Positions 7,454 to 17,010 are shown, counted from the first letter of the stretch. The stretch is DNA of 64,000 nucleotides from DATBGS01 sp036557885 (GCA_036557885.1 DATBGS010000146.1:62001-126000), one strand, 5' to 3'. Translations and numbers: made by a program. Notes: a model not told the origin generated them from the sequence alone.

Positions 7454-10069
7454 ATGCTGAGCAATCCCGACGGGGTTTCACCCAAGCTCCCATCCCCTGA
7501 CGTGTCCCCTGTCTCGATTGGCATATCGGTTTCTGCTGCCGATTCGCTCACCCAGAGCGAAGCGCGCTTTCGCGCGTTAGCTCAAGCAACAGGGCAAATC
7601 TATTGGATTGCTGACGCGCAAGGGTCTATGACCGATTCAACGGCCTTCTGCGCTTTCACCGGACTGACCCTGGAAGAGGCGAGCGGCGAAGGATGGAAGG
7701 TTGCCCTCCATCCAGATGACCAGGCGCAGGTAATGGCAGACTGGAACAAAGCCATTGCGACCAGGCAACTCTATCGCCGCCAGCACCGCATTCGCCGGGT
7801 GGATGGGCAGTATCGGCTGATGCTGGCCCAGGCATATCCTGTCCCGGACGCTGACGGAATTGTGCGTGAGTGGGTCGGGGTAGATACAGACATCACGCTC
7901 CTTCAGGAATTACACGCAGAGGTGCAATCCAGCCAGGAGGAGTTTAAGGCGACTTTCGAGCAGGCAGCGGTAGGTATGGCACACATCCAGATTAATGATG
8001 GGCGCCTGCTGCGCGCGAATCAAAAGCTCTGCGAAATCCTGGGTTATACCCAGGAGGAGTTATTGGGCCACACGTTTCAAGAAATTACTTACAGCCCGGA
8101 TTTAGACGTGAATATGGCGCTGTTTGATCGGATGCTGGCAGGCGAACTTGCTACCTATACGCTTGAGAAGCGCTATGTGCGCAAGGATGGAAGTCTGGTC
8201 TGGGCAAATCTGACAGCTTCATTCAAGCGCGATAAGGCTGGGAACCCGGAGTATGGCATCGCGGTTGTTGAGGACATCAGCTTGCGTAAAGCTGCCGAGG
8301 AGGCACTCAGGAAATCTGAGCGGCTACAGCGTCAGCTTGTTAAATCAAAGAGTAAACTGGAGGAGCAGCTACGCGCCCGCGCCCAGGAATTAGAAGCGAT
8401 TTTTGCCTCATTGGGTGAGGGGTTGATGGTCATTGGCAGCAATGGGCAAATCATGCAGGCTAATCCAGCCTATAAAACTCTGGTGGGCTGGCCTGATGAG
8501 TCAGCCTTTTATACTCTGTCCCTGGAGGAGCGACTCCACACCTTGAATATACGGGATGACCAGGGCCAGCCGCTCTCCTTGGAGCACATGCTAACTGCGC
8601 AACTGTTGTTGGGAAAGACCGCTTCAAGTGAGCAAATCCTTCGGAGGCGGGATGGCCGTGATGTCAATGTGAGTGTGCGAGGTGCCCCCCTGACTGATGC
8701 GACAGGCAAAGTTACCGGAGGAGTTATCCTGCTCGATGATGTGACAGAACGGCATCAGCTAGAGCAGCAAAAGCAGGAGGCCCTGACGACGTTGCTACGC
8801 ATGGCTGAACTGCTGGTGCAGCAGCCTGGAGAGCGCGAAGAACAGCAGCCACTTCTGGTAGGCCGATTGCTGGCTGAACTGGCATGTTCCCTGCTGGATT
8901 GCCCAATGGCGATCATCATCACATTTGACCCTCAAATGCTCTCTATGCGCGTGTTGGCAACGGTAGGGTATCCGTCGGCTCTGGAAGAATACCTCAATAA
9001 GCTAATGACTTCCTGGTTACATACCCCCGCTGATCTGGCTGATATTGCGCGTTTGTTGGCCGGAGAAACCCTCGTGCTTGATGTGACCCAGCCGCCCTAT
9101 CAGGAATTTGCCGTGCCTGTGGAGGTTCGCCAGGCGCTGGTTGCCCCCATGCACCTACAGGGGCAACTGATTGGGTGTGTGGTCTTTAATCCTCATGAGC
9201 AGGAGCAGACGTTTACCAAGCCCCAGATTGCTCTTGCCGGAGCGACAGCACAGTTAGTCGGGCTGGTCGTTGAGCGCGACCGGCTGCTGCGCGAGCGAGA
9301 AGAGGCGCGGGCGAGCGCGTTAGCGCTGCAAGAGACAAATCGCCAACTCGATACATTTTTGGGCATGGCGAGCCATGAATTAAGAACCCCGCTCGCCAGC
9401 CTGAAGTTAAGTATTCAAATGATCCGCCGCAGCTTCGAGCAAGCGCTTTCCGACCAACTACTTACTGCTGAGTCACATGTTGTTGCCACCTTTCTCCCCC
9501 GTCTGATGATGGCAGAGCGCCATGTGTGGCGGCTGGAGCGATTGGTGAAGGATTTATTACATGCTACCAGGATCAAAGAGGGCAAGTTAGAGCTGCGCAT
9601 GGAACAGGCAAACCTGGGCAGCCTTGTGGAGGAAGTGGTAGCCGAGCAGCGTCAGCTTGCTCCAGACCGCCTCATAGATCTGCACATGCCGACAGACCAG
9701 CTATTTGAGGTGCGGGCCGATAGTGATCGAATCAGGCAGGCGATGACAAATTATCTGAGCAATGCGCTGAGGTATTCACCAGAGACGACGCCAGTGCTGG
9801 TGGGCATGGAGCAACGGGAAAAAGAGGCATATGTCTGGGTATCCGATCAGGGGCCAGGTATCCCCCCAGAGGAGCAGGAGCACTTGTGGGAGCGTTTTCA
9901 TCAGGTGCCGGGCATTTGGGAGCAAGGCGGCCCCAGGGGAGGGTTGGGCCTGGGATTATATGTCACCAAAATGGTGATTGAACGGCATGGTGGACAGGTT
10001 GGCGTCATCAGCGCTCCGGGGTGTGGTTCAACCTTCTGGTTTACGCTCCCTTTGTCTCATGCCTCATAA
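7454..10069 (+). CDS. Cytosolic PAS-PAS-PAS-GAF histidine kinase
   Basis: An 871-residue sensor kinase with no membrane segment. In order: three PAS domains (about 34-152, 160-285 and 312-440, the first two with PAC tails ending in TDI/EDI), a GAF domain (about 465-615), HisKA with the phospho-acceptor His641 in MASHELRTP, and HATPase (N box near 766, DQGPGIP near 798, GLGLGLYVTK near 830). PAS and GAF domains suggest sensing of small ligands, redox state or light. No response regulator is adjacent. The C-terminal segment (RFHQVPGIW...GLGLGLY) is shared with the three other kinases in this window. Its 3' end overlaps the convergent kinase gene by 13 bases. Confidence 0.92.
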   Translation: MLSNPDGVSPKLPSPDVSPVSIGISVSAADSLTQSEARFRALAQATGQIYWIADAQGSMTDSTAFCAFTGLTLEEASGEGWKVALHPDDQAQVMADWNKAIATRQLYRRQHRIRRVDGQYRLMLAQAYPVPDADGIVREWVGVDTDITLLQELHAEVQSSQEEFKATFEQAAVGMAHIQINDGRLLRANQKLCEILGYTQEELLGHTFQEITYSPDLDVNMALFDRMLAGELATYTLEKRYVRKDGSLVWANLTASFKRDKAGNPEYGIAVVEDISLRKAAEEALRKSERLQRQLVKSKSKLEEQLRARAQELEAIFASLGEGLMVIGSNGQIMQANPAYKTLVGWPDESAFYTLSLEERLHTLNIRDDQGQPLSLEHMLTAQLLLGKTASSEQILRRRDGRDVNVSVRGAPLTDATGKVTGGVILLDDVTERHQLEQQKQEALTTLLRMAELLVQQPGEREEQQPLLVGRLLAELACSLLDCPMAIIITFDPQMLSMRVLATVGYPSALEEYLNKLMTSWLHTPADLADIARLLAGETLVLDVTQPPYQEFAVPVEVRQALVAPMHLQGQLIGCVVFNPHEQEQTFTKPQIALAGATAQLVGLVVERDRLLREREEARASALALQETNRQLDTFLGMASHELRTPLASLKLSIQMIRRSFEQALSDQLLTAESHVVATFLPRLMMAERHVWRLERLVKDLLHATRIKEGKLELRMEQANLGSLVEEVVAEQRQLAPDRLIDLHMPTDQLFEVRADSDRIRQAMTNYLSNALRYSPETTPVLVGMEQREKEAYVWVSDQGPGIPPEEQEHLWERFHQVPGIWEQGGPRGGLGLGLYVTKMVIERHGGQVGVISAPGCGSTFWFTLPLSHAS

Positions 10070-10127
10070 GATGCCCCTGATGCTGCTCTTATCAAGGGGA
10101 GTGTGAACCAGAAGGTTGAGCCATGCC
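10025..10127. repeat. Inverted repeat formed by the convergent kinase 3' ends
   Basis: The two paralogous kinase genes meet tail to tail and both encode STFWFTLPL near the end. The DNA around 10025-10051 therefore reappears as an imperfect inverted copy at about 10101-10127. Confidence 0.7.
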
Positions 10128-11973
10128 CTGGGGTACTTTGCACCCCAGCCTGGCCGCCATGCCGCTCAATGATCCTCTTACTGATAAACAGCCCCAATCC
10201 TAGCCCAACCCCCGAACCGCTCTGCACCTCTATCCCTGGCACCCGATGAAAGCGCTCCCAGATGCGGGGTTGTTCCTCTAAGGGGATGCCTGGCCCCTGA
10301 TCAGACACCCAGACACGCGCTTGTTGGTTGCTCACCTGGACACCAACCCCAACCGGGCGCTCTTCCAGAGAGTATTTCAGGGCATTGGTGAGGAAGTTGA
10401 TCACCACTTGTCCGATACGCTCAGGATCAGCCAGAATGAGCACAGGTCTTTCATCGGGCAGTTGCAAGGAAATGGTGCGTTCAGGGACTAACTGCTGGTG
10501 CTCTTTGACGACTTCTTCAACAATCGTTGCCAGATCAACTGCCTGCAACCGCAGGTCCATGCGGCCTACCTGAATGCGGGAGGTTTCCAGGAGGTCGTTC
10601 ACCAGGCGATTCAAGCGCCCTGCCTGGTTGAGCACCAACTCTAGCGCGCTTTGCGGACCAGGAGCCTGCTTGTTTTGTTGGTCGGTAGTGCTGGGCTGCG
10701 AGGTATCTGAAGGATGGGTACGGCGCTGGATGAGCTGCAAGCCCATGATTACGGAGGCCAGAGGTGTCTTGAGTTCATGGCTGGCAATGCCCAGGAACGC
10801 TTCCGTTTGCCGATTCGCTTCGCGCTCGGCCAGTTCATTCGCCAGAGCGATTTCGCGTTCATGGCGCAAATGGGCGTTTTCCAGAACAGTGATGCCCTGG
10901 CGTATCGTCACGAGACCCAGCAGCCCAAAAATCACAAGAATGGGGACAAAAGGCGAGACAGGCTGAACCGGCGAAAGGATGGCACGCACAGCAATTACTG
11001 CGCAGGCAAGCAAAGCAGCTACTAATGGGAAGAGAAACCGCACAACTTCTTGGAGATTTTGATGCCACTTGAGAGGATGCAAAGGAGCTCTCGTTGGCGC
11101 TTCTTGTGGTGAGAGCAGTTTATGTTGGGTGAGACGGAGCCAGACCAGCGCTGATAGGGGAAGGAGTAGATAAAAGGCCATCCAGAACAAGTCGGGTGGG
11201 GTGCCTGGAGTGAAGCCGACGGTGGCAATGAGCCAGGCGACCCAGAAATCCGCTGTCACCAGGCAGACGATGGCAGCGATGAGTATCGCCATGACTCTCC
11301 TGTCCATGCGGCATTGATGGTAGAAGAGCGTTACCGTAAGCCCAAAGAGAATCACTAAATCTGCCGTTGGGTAGTAGAGGTTGATGAATCTGCCGAGCGG
11401 TGATACATGCGTTTGGAGGTAGAGTGGGGCCAGGAGGAAATACCAGGCAATGGCAGTGGTGGACCCCATGACAAGCAAGCCATCCAGAATGAGTTTGACT
11501 CGTGACCCCCAGGGGTGCCCGCTGGGAATCAAGATGACAGCCAGGAAATAAAAGGGGTATTGGAGCATAAAGAAGGCATCGGGGAAGGATGGAAAGGGCG
11601 CGTGGTTGGGGTAAAGCACTTGATCCCATATAGACCACAGCGTCCGCGCCACCACGTATGAAAGCAGGGCCACGCTGAGCGTCCACCATGTACGAGCCTC
11701 CGGTTGATGGGTGCGGCTGGCCCAACTGCTTACGATCAGCATGACGGTTAGTTCCGGCCAGGCCAGGCCCGCGCGAATCCAGTCTGTTGCCGGGCCGCTC
11801 CAGGGGAGCCGAAGCACCGTCATGGCAAGTTGATAACTCAGGAGCAATCCGCAGAACAGAACAGCGCCCACCAGCAGGGGGTCGCGCCAAAAGCTCTGGA
11901 CGAGCCTGGCATTTGCCGCGAAGGGTGCCTTCCCCTGCTCTTGAGGTTCAGGGGTCTGGAGGGTGACAGTCAT
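10057..11973 (-). CDS. Membrane-bound histidine kinase
   Basis: A 638-residue kinase whose N-terminal half (about 30-330) holds roughly nine hydrophobic segments and no recognised ligand domain, then a short linker (about 335-385), HisKA with His399 in IASHELKTP, and HATPase with DQGPGIPLEEQ and GLGLGLFISKR. A GTG start 60 bases upstream would add 20 residues, but only the ATG at 11973 has a plausible purine-rich site before it. It is a close architectural twin of the kinase at 18332. The signal and the partner regulator are unknown; no response regulator gene lies nearby. Confidence 0.88.
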   Translation of the reverse strand: MTVTLQTPEPQEQGKAPFAANARLVQSFWRDPLLVGAVLFCGLLLSYQLAMTVLRLPWSGPATDWIRAGLAWPELTVMLIVSSWASRTHQPEARTWWTLSVALLSYVVARTLWSIWDQVLYPNHAPFPSFPDAFFMLQYPFYFLAVILIPSGHPWGSRVKLILDGLLVMGSTTAIAWYFLLAPLYLQTHVSPLGRFINLYYPTADLVILFGLTVTLFYHQCRMDRRVMAILIAAIVCLVTADFWVAWLIATVGFTPGTPPDLFWMAFYLLLPLSALVWLRLTQHKLLSPQEAPTRAPLHPLKWHQNLQEVVRFLFPLVAALLACAVIAVRAILSPVQPVSPFVPILVIFGLLGLVTIRQGITVLENAHLRHEREIALANELAEREANRQTEAFLGIASHELKTPLASVIMGLQLIQRRTHPSDTSQPSTTDQQNKQAPGPQSALELVLNQAGRLNRLVNDLLETSRIQVGRMDLRLQAVDLATIVEEVVKEHQQLVPERTISLQLPDERPVLILADPERIGQVVINFLTNALKYSLEERPVGVGVQVSNQQARVWVSDQGPGIPLEEQPRIWERFHRVPGIEVQSGSGVGLGLGLFISKRIIERHGGQAGVQSTPGHGSTFWFTLPLIRAASGASYEA

Positions 11974-12075
11974 GGCGCTCTCAGCCCTTTCTGTGCGGCA
12001 AGAGAAGTTCTTACGCTGGTGTCTCAAGAACACGGGCTTGCAAGAAAAACACCACCGCCAAGGGCGCCAGCCTCT

Positions 12076-12315
12076 CTATTCAAGCGTAAGAGGTTTTCCA
12101 GGGTGCCGTTGGAGGTGTGAAAGCCCACGCCGCGCAAGATGACTCTCTGGATGAATGGTAAGCGCGCGTTGCAGGCAATAGCGTCGCTGACCATCGCTGC
12201 TTACTCTGGTTGCGAGCCAGAGCCAGTCCATCTCAAGGTTGGAATCCTCCCGTAGTCCCTGGAGAAAGAGGCCATCTGGAGTTATCGAATTGGTCTGAAC
12301 ATGCGGGTTATACAT
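12076..12315 (-). CDS. Short TPR-like protein or gene remnant
   Basis: A 79-codon ORF. Residues 29-68 (MDWLWLATRVSS...RRYCLQRALTIHP...ARRGLSHL) match the helical-repeat unit of the type WLWLA...RRxCLERALxIxPxxxxARRGL that is common at the ends of TPR proteins in Chloroflexota. It has only a weak ribosome site (GGGAACC). It may be a tiny single-repeat protein or what is left of a larger one. The rest of the gap, 11974-12075 and 12316-12633, holds only a terminator and repeats. Confidence 0.45.
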   Translation of the reverse strand: MYNPHVQTNSITPDGLFLQGLREDSNLEMDWLWLATRVSSDGQRRYCLQRALTIHPESHLARRGLSHLQRHPGKPLTLE

Positions 12316-12474
12316 TGTGGGTTCCCGTCGTTTTCGGCGCCTGATACTTTGAGGAAATGCGTTGAGGGGCTATCCTTCGTGGGTTGCTGTGACCTGGGTT
12401 GGGCCACAGTGAGAGGACCACGCTGGTGTCATCCCCTTGAGAGAGGCAGTTCAACCCGGAAGCATGGACAAAAC

Positions 12475-12506
12475 CACCCTTCTCCTGTGTTTGTAGCAGA
12501 AGGGTG
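12475..12506 (-). terminator. Terminator of the KDPG aldolase operon
   Basis: CACCCTTCT and AGAAGGGTG pair across 14 bases, and on the minus strand the stem is followed by GTTTTGTCC. It lies about 130 bases after the hydrolase stop. Confidence 0.5.
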
Positions 12507-12566
12507 ATAGGGAAATCTGTAATCGGGGCCACAGAGAGGCGGAGCAGGCGTTGCTAGTAGGGCCAG

Positions 12567-12617
12567 CTCACCGGCTGGAAGCCGGTGGTACCGGGACCGA
12601 CTGGAAGCCGGTGGTAC
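12567..12617. repeat. Palindromic intergenic repeat, two tandem copies
   Basis: CCGGCTGGAAGCCGGTGGTAC at 12571-12591 and the variant GACTGGAAGCCGGTGGTAC shortly after it. The same unit occurs at 31.8 kb, 33.2 kb and, in a variant form, 60.6 kb. Confidence 0.8.
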
Positions 12618-12633
12618 ACGCAGCAGCCTGCTT

Positions 12634-13482
12634 CTAGGGGAGACTGGTGCTTAGAAACTCGTTCACGACCTGCATAAACTCTGCAAAGCGGCTGCGATGC
12701 ACATTATGCGTGGCCCCAGGAATTTCAATTGCGCGGCTAAAGGCTGGCAGGGAGCGTTTTGCCTGCTCCCAATCAGCCGCATTGATGGTTGTTCCCATGT
12801 TTGCATCGGCACGCATCAGCAGGGTTGGCGTGGTTATCCTGGCTAGCACAGGGAGCAGTTCACCCGTCTGGCCTCCTTGATCAAAGACGCTGACGACGGC
12901 CTCGCGGGTGACTTTATGCAGCGCGTCAATCTTGCCCTCAATATCGGCCTCGGTCCACCCAGGGTTATTCGCGGCAATTTCCACCCGTAGTTGCGCATCA
13001 TCGGTGCGCCCGATGTCCTGAGTGTAGTTGCCTATGCGCGTTTTGGATGCGTCCCGGCCAATCGCATGCGCCGGGTCTTCGAGGATGATGTGCGCCAGAG
13101 GAGGAACGGGCTGCCCTGCGCCCCCGCCGCCCGCCAGCACCATTGCGGTGGCGCCTCCCCAGGAGTGCCCCATGATGGCGGGCCGTTCCAGCCCCAACGC
13201 CTCGATCAAGGCAGCGGCGTCATCGGCGGTGTGGCGCAGGCTGTAGGCTCCGGCGGGCGGTTTGATGCTGTCCCCATGTCCACGCATATCCAGGGCGTAG
13301 ACGCGGTAGCGATCAGCGAGCGCGGGGCCAACACGCACCCAACTTAAGGCCGAACTGGTAATGCCGTGCAGCAGCACCACACTGGGGAGGTCTGTGCGCT
13401 CGGCTCCCCAACTGAGGTAATGAAACCGACCATCTGGCAAGTCAATGTAATGGGATGTCGCGCGCACTTCCAAAGAATCCAT
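12634..13482 (-). CDS. Alpha/beta hydrolase
   Basis: A 282-residue alpha/beta hydrolase with the oxyanion segment VVLLHGITSS, the nucleophile elbow GHSWGG (Ser107), DMRGHGDS, and a C-terminal His in PGATHNVHRSRF. Substrate cannot be told; esters, lactones or haloalkanes are all possible in this family. The start is the ATG at 13482, where GAGGG within the last codons of the upstream kinase gene serves as the ribosome site; only four bases separate the genes. It is the last gene of the operon aldolase - sugar kinase - hydrolase, so a lactonase-like role in sugar acid breakdown is a reasonable guess, not shown. Confidence 0.8.
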   Translation of the reverse strand: MDSLEVRATSHYIDLPDGRFHYLSWGAERTDLPSVVLLHGITSSALSWVRVGPALADRYRVYALDMRGHGDSIKPPAGAYSLRHTADDAAALIEALGLERPAIMGHSWGGATAMVLAGGGGAGQPVPPLAHIILEDPAHAIGRDASKTRIGNYTQDIGRTDDAQLRVEIAANNPGWTEADIEGKIDALHKVTREAVVSVFDQGGQTGELLPVLARITTPTLLMRADANMGTTINAADWEQAKRSLPAFSRAIEIPGATHNVHRSRFAEFMQVVNEFLSTSLP

Positions 13483-13486
13483 GATG

Positions 13487-14416
13487 TTACCCTCTTTCAA
13501 AACGTATCTTACTCGTCAGCGCTTGCGGAAGATAATCCCCCAGGATTTCTACTGTGGCAGCCCCCAGGCGCGCTCCCAGGTTGAGCGCTTCGGAGAGCGG
13601 TTGGCCGCGCAGCCAGGCGGAGAGAAAGCCAGCGTTAAAGGCGTCGCCCGCGCCCACCGGGTCAATCACTTGAGCGACAGGAGCAGGCGGAGCATGCGTG
13701 TGTGCGGCGCCATCCCAGGCGCAGGCGCCGCGTTCCGCCTGTTTCAAGATGACGATTTTGGCGCCTAATGCGTGGGCAGCATGGAGCGCCTGTTCGTCGT
13801 CGTCCACTCCCAGCAGCGCCTGGCTATCTTCGTGGCCCATGAGCAGCAGATCAGCCTGGGCCATGAGCGGTAAGAGCGCTTTTTGGGCGGCGGCGGGGTT
13901 CCAGAGCGTGGGCCGGTAGTTGGGGTCAAACGAGACAAGCGCTCCGGCAGCGTGGGCTAATTCAATGGAGTAAACAACAGCAGCGGAGCAAGTGGCGCTG
14001 AGCGCTGGAGTAATGCCGGTGATATGGAGCAGCCGCGTGCCCGCAAACAGTGCGGGGCGCAGATCATCGGGCGCCAGATGGCTGGCAGCGGAGCCAGCGC
14101 GGTAATACAAGACCCGGCGCTTGCCATCGGGCAGCCATTCACGAAAGAAAATGCCTGTTGGGGCCGTCGCATCGGTCAGCAGACCGCTGGTATCAACCGC
14201 TTCCTCTTCCAGCGTGTGGCGGATGCGCTGGCCGAACGGGTCGGCGCCAACGCGACTGATGAATCGCACGCGATGCCCCAGATGGCTCATCATGATTGCC
14301 AGATTGGATTCAGCCCCGCCTACTCCCAGGGTGAGCGTGGTGGCCTGCGCCAAGGAAAGTGGCTCGGTGGGGTAAAGCACCACCATTGCTTCTCCCAACG
14401 TGACCACTTCGCTCAT
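13487..14416 (-). CDS. kdgK: PfkB-family sugar kinase, probable 2-keto-3-deoxygluconate kinase
   Basis: A 309-residue ribokinase-fold enzyme. The N-terminal GEAMVVLYP and the C-terminal signature DPVGAGDAFNAGF (catalytic Asp258) are clear. Specificity for 2-keto-3-deoxygluconate is inferred from the adjacent KDPG aldolase, whose substrate would be the kinase product. An upstream in-frame extension lacks a ribosome site; GAGGAAA sits properly before the ATG at 14416. It lies 10 bases after the aldolase gene and 4 bases before the hydrolase gene. Confidence 0.82.
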   Translation of the reverse strand: MSEVVTLGEAMVVLYPTEPLSLAQATTLTLGVGGAESNLAIMMSHLGHRVRFISRVGADPFGQRIRHTLEEEAVDTSGLLTDATAPTGIFFREWLPDGKRRVLYYRAGSAASHLAPDDLRPALFAGTRLLHITGITPALSATCSAAVVYSIELAHAAGALVSFDPNYRPTLWNPAAAQKALLPLMAQADLLLMGHEDSQALLGVDDDEQALHAAHALGAKIVILKQAERGACAWDGAAHTHAPPAPVAQVIDPVGAGDAFNAGFLSAWLRGQPLSEALNLGARLGAATVEILGDYLPQALTSKIRFERG

Positions 14417-14426
14417 GCTGGTTTCC

Positions 14427-15065
14427 TCAGTTCTGGGCTGTCTGGATGGCCTGGACATATTCCTGGGCCTGGCGGGTGATCTGCGCCCACTCGCGGGCGG
14501 CGACGGCTTGTTCAGAGATGAGATTGCCGCCAACGCCAACGGCCACCGCCCCTGCCTGGAGATAGGCGCTGGCGTTTTGGAGCGTCACGCCGCCAGTGGG
14601 CACAAGACGCAGATGCGGGAGCGGTGCCAGGAGGTCGCGCAGATACTGCGGGCCAACCTGCCGCGCCGGAAACACTTTTACCAGCGCGGCCCCCGCTTCA
14701 TCGGCCTCTACAATCTCGGTGGGGGTGAGCGCGCCGCAAATGATTGGAATGTTGCGGGTGAGGCAGGCTTCGATTACTGAGTGCCTGAGCACTGGCGTAA
14801 CCACAAATTGCGCGCCCGCGCTGACTACATCCGTGACATCGCCCGGCTTGAGGACGGTGCCCGCGCCAATGAGGGCGGCGTCGCCAAGCGCCGCACGTGT
14901 GCTGGCGATAGCTTCGGTGGCGCCTCTGCCGGTCAGCGTGAACTCTATTACCGATATGCCGCCCGCAAGCAGCGCCTGGGCAACCTCCAACGCGCGCTCA
15001 TAGTGCTCCAGGCGCACAATGGCGACAAGGCGCGTGCGGGTGAGCAGTGCGAGATCAGATGGCAT
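14427..15065 (-). CDS. eda: KDPG/KHG aldolase
   Basis: A 212-residue class I aldolase that splits 2-keto-3-deoxy-6-phosphogluconate into pyruvate and glyceraldehyde 3-phosphate. Schiff-base Lys130 (ALVKVFPARQVGP), Glu41 in VIEFTLT and Arg18 in VAIVR are in their family places, as is GAGTVL. The start ATG at 15065 follows AGAGGG. It heads an operon with the sugar kinase, giving the lower part of an Entner-Doudoroff or sugar acid pathway. The gene is divergent from the D-threonine aldolase; the 149-base gap between them carries no feature I could name with confidence. Confidence 0.88.
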   Translation of the reverse strand: MPSDLALLTRTRLVAIVRLEHYERALEVAQALLAGGISVIEFTLTGRGATEAIASTRAALGDAALIGAGTVLKPGDVTDVVSAGAQFVVTPVLRHSVIEACLTRNIPIICGALTPTEIVEADEAGAALVKVFPARQVGPQYLRDLLAPLPHLRLVPTGGVTLQNASAYLQAGAVAVGVGGNLISEQAVAAREWAQITRQAQEYVQAIQTAQN

Positions 15066-15214
15066 AGAAGCCCTCTTTCCTGGTGGAGAGTGCCTGACAA
15101 AACCACCTCCTAACACGGATGAAAATAATATAATTGCTTGCGCCTCTCCCTGTCCACCCTTGTGATGAGATGAGAGAATGATATGGCCGCAATTTGCTCC
15201 CAAAGGAGGGACTG

Positions 15215-16327
15215 ATGATTCCCGCTGGTAATGCTCTGGCAGAAGTTGACACGCCCGTGCTGCTGGTTGACCGTGACCGGCTGGAGGCCACCATTCGCCG
15301 TTTTGCCGCGATACCCGCGCAAACGGGCGTGGCCCTGCGCCCGCATATCAAGACACACAAGACGCTGGAGATTGCCGCGCTGCAAGTTGGCGCCGGGGCC
15401 AAAGGTATTACTTGCGCGAAACTCAGCGAAGCCGAGGTCTATGCCGAGGCCGGGTTTACCGATATTTTTGTGGCGTATCCGGTGATTGGGCAGGAGAAGG
15501 CGCGGCGGGCGGCGCAACTGGCGCGGCGCTGCCCGCTGATTGTGGGGGTGGAGAGCGCGGTTGGCATTCAACAATTGTCCGAGGCGGCAAGCGCGGCAGG
15601 CGTGGCGCTCAACGTGCGCCTGGAGCTTGATTCGGGGCTGAAGCGCACAGGGGCGGCACCAGAGGCTGCCGAGGCGCTGTGCCGACTGGTTCAGGACGCG
15701 CCGGGCCTGCGGCTGGATGGCATCTTTACGTTTCGTGGGGCCTCATTTCCGGGGGCGCCAACGCGGGACCACGAGGTGCTGGGGCGGCTGGAAGGCGAAT
15801 GGATGGTGGCCCAGGCTGAGCGGCTGCGCGCGGCGGGCATTCCCATTAACGCGGTGAGCGTAGGGTCCACGTTTACATCGGAGTCTGCGGCCCGCGTGCC
15901 GGGTGTCACTGAAGTGCGGCCAGGTACCTACATCTTTCTTGACCGCATGACAACCAGGGCTGGCGTCAATACGCTTGATGAGATTGCTCTGACGATACTG
16001 GCAACCGTTGTCAGCCGCCCGGCGCCCGATATGGCGATTATTGACGCTGGATCAAAGACGTTTTGCGGAGATGTCGTTCCTGCCGACATCGGTTTGGAGG
16101 GCTACGGCGTGACGGTGGACGGGCGGAGCGGCGTGGTTGAGCGCATGAATGAAGAGCATGGCTTTGTGCGCCTGAAAGACGGCTTTGCCCCGGCTATTGG
16201 CGATCAACTGGCTTTTTTCCCCAATCACGTTTGCACAGCCGTAAATCTTTCCGATGAATTGGTCGTGGTGCAGCAAGGGAGGGTGACGGAGCGCTGGCGT
16301 GTGGCGGCGCGTGGACGCCGACAATAA
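15215..16327 (+). CDS. D-threonine aldolase-like PLP enzyme (DSD1/alanine racemase fold)
   Basis: A 370-residue PLP enzyme of the D-threonine aldolase / D-serine dehydratase family. PLP lysine lies in LRPHIKTHKT near residue 50, and the metal site is the HxC of FPNHVCTAVNL near the C terminus, which is typical of this family. Such enzymes cleave D-threonine or D-3-hydroxy amino acids to glycine and an aldehyde, or deaminate D-serine. An upstream TTG is in frame, but AAGGAGGGACTG places the start at 15215. Being divergent from the KDPG operon may mean shared control. Confidence 0.85.
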   Translation: MIPAGNALAEVDTPVLLVDRDRLEATIRRFAAIPAQTGVALRPHIKTHKTLEIAALQVGAGAKGITCAKLSEAEVYAEAGFTDIFVAYPVIGQEKARRAAQLARRCPLIVGVESAVGIQQLSEAASAAGVALNVRLELDSGLKRTGAAPEAAEALCRLVQDAPGLRLDGIFTFRGASFPGAPTRDHEVLGRLEGEWMVAQAERLRAAGIPINAVSVGSTFTSESAARVPGVTEVRPGTYIFLDRMTTRAGVNTLDEIALTILATVVSRPAPDMAIIDAGSKTFCGDVVPADIGLEGYGVTVDGRSGVVERMNEEHGFVRLKDGFAPAIGDQLAFFPNHVCTAVNLSDELVVVQQGRVTERWRVAARGRRQ

Positions 16328-16458
16328 CGGCACCAGAGAGACACCAACCGGCCTGTTGGCCTTGTTTATGCAGCATTTTCTGCGCGGGGGAGTGTTGTAC
16401 CTCAAGCAGAAGCCCAACCCTCCCCTGGAAGATACACCTCTCTGGAAAAGAGCATGCA

Positions 16459-17010
16459 ATGCAGAGCACTCCTGCTGGTTTGCAGACCCAACAGCCACGC
16501 GCTCAACGGCATTCAGCGCTGCCACCCGGTACCCTGGCCCCCGATTTTACCTTGCATACTACGCCTGATCAAACGGTTTCTCTCCACGACTTTCTGGGTC
16601 AGCCGGTAATTCTGGTGTTCTATCCTGCTGATTGGAGTCCTGTGTGTGGTGATGAGATGACGCTCTTTAATGAAGTCTTGCCCGAATTGCACCGCTATCA
16701 GGGGATAATGCTGGGCATTTCGGTAGATGGGGTGTGGTGTCATCTCGCCTTTGCGCAAGATCACAAGCTGCGCTTCCCGCTGCTTTCGGACTTTGAGCCA
16801 AAGGGCAAGGTTGCGCGGGACTACGGCGTCTACCGGCCACAAGATGGGACGAGTGAGCGCGCGCTGTTTGTCCTCGATGCTGAAGGGAAGATTTACTGGA
16901 GTTATGTCTCTCCGGTGGGAGTAAATCCAGGGGTGGATGGTGTCCTGAAAGCGCTTGATTCGCTCGCCTCCTTAACCTCCCCATCCGTTGAGACATCATT
17001 CTCGACGTGA
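16459..17010 (+). CDS. Peroxiredoxin (AhpC/TSA family)
   Basis: A 183-residue thioredoxin-fold peroxidase with APDFTL, FYPADWSPVCGDE (peroxidatic Cys63) and SVDGVWCH (Cys94, a possible resolving cysteine). It would reduce hydrogen peroxide and organic peroxides in the cytosol. About 20 N-terminal residues precede the usual family start, so a later start is possible, but the ATG at 16459 follows GGAAAAGAGC. The DsbA-like gene comes 27 bases after, so the two are probably co-transcribed as a redox pair. The gap before it (16328-16458) shows nothing notable. Confidence 0.85.
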   Translation: MQSTPAGLQTQQPRAQRHSALPPGTLAPDFTLHTTPDQTVSLHDFLGQPVILVFYPADWSPVCGDEMTLFNEVLPELHRYQGIMLGISVDGVWCHLAFAQDHKLRFPLLSDFEPKGKVARDYGVYRPQDGTSERALFVLDAEGKIYWSYVSPVGVNPGVDGVLKALDSLASLTSPSVETSFST

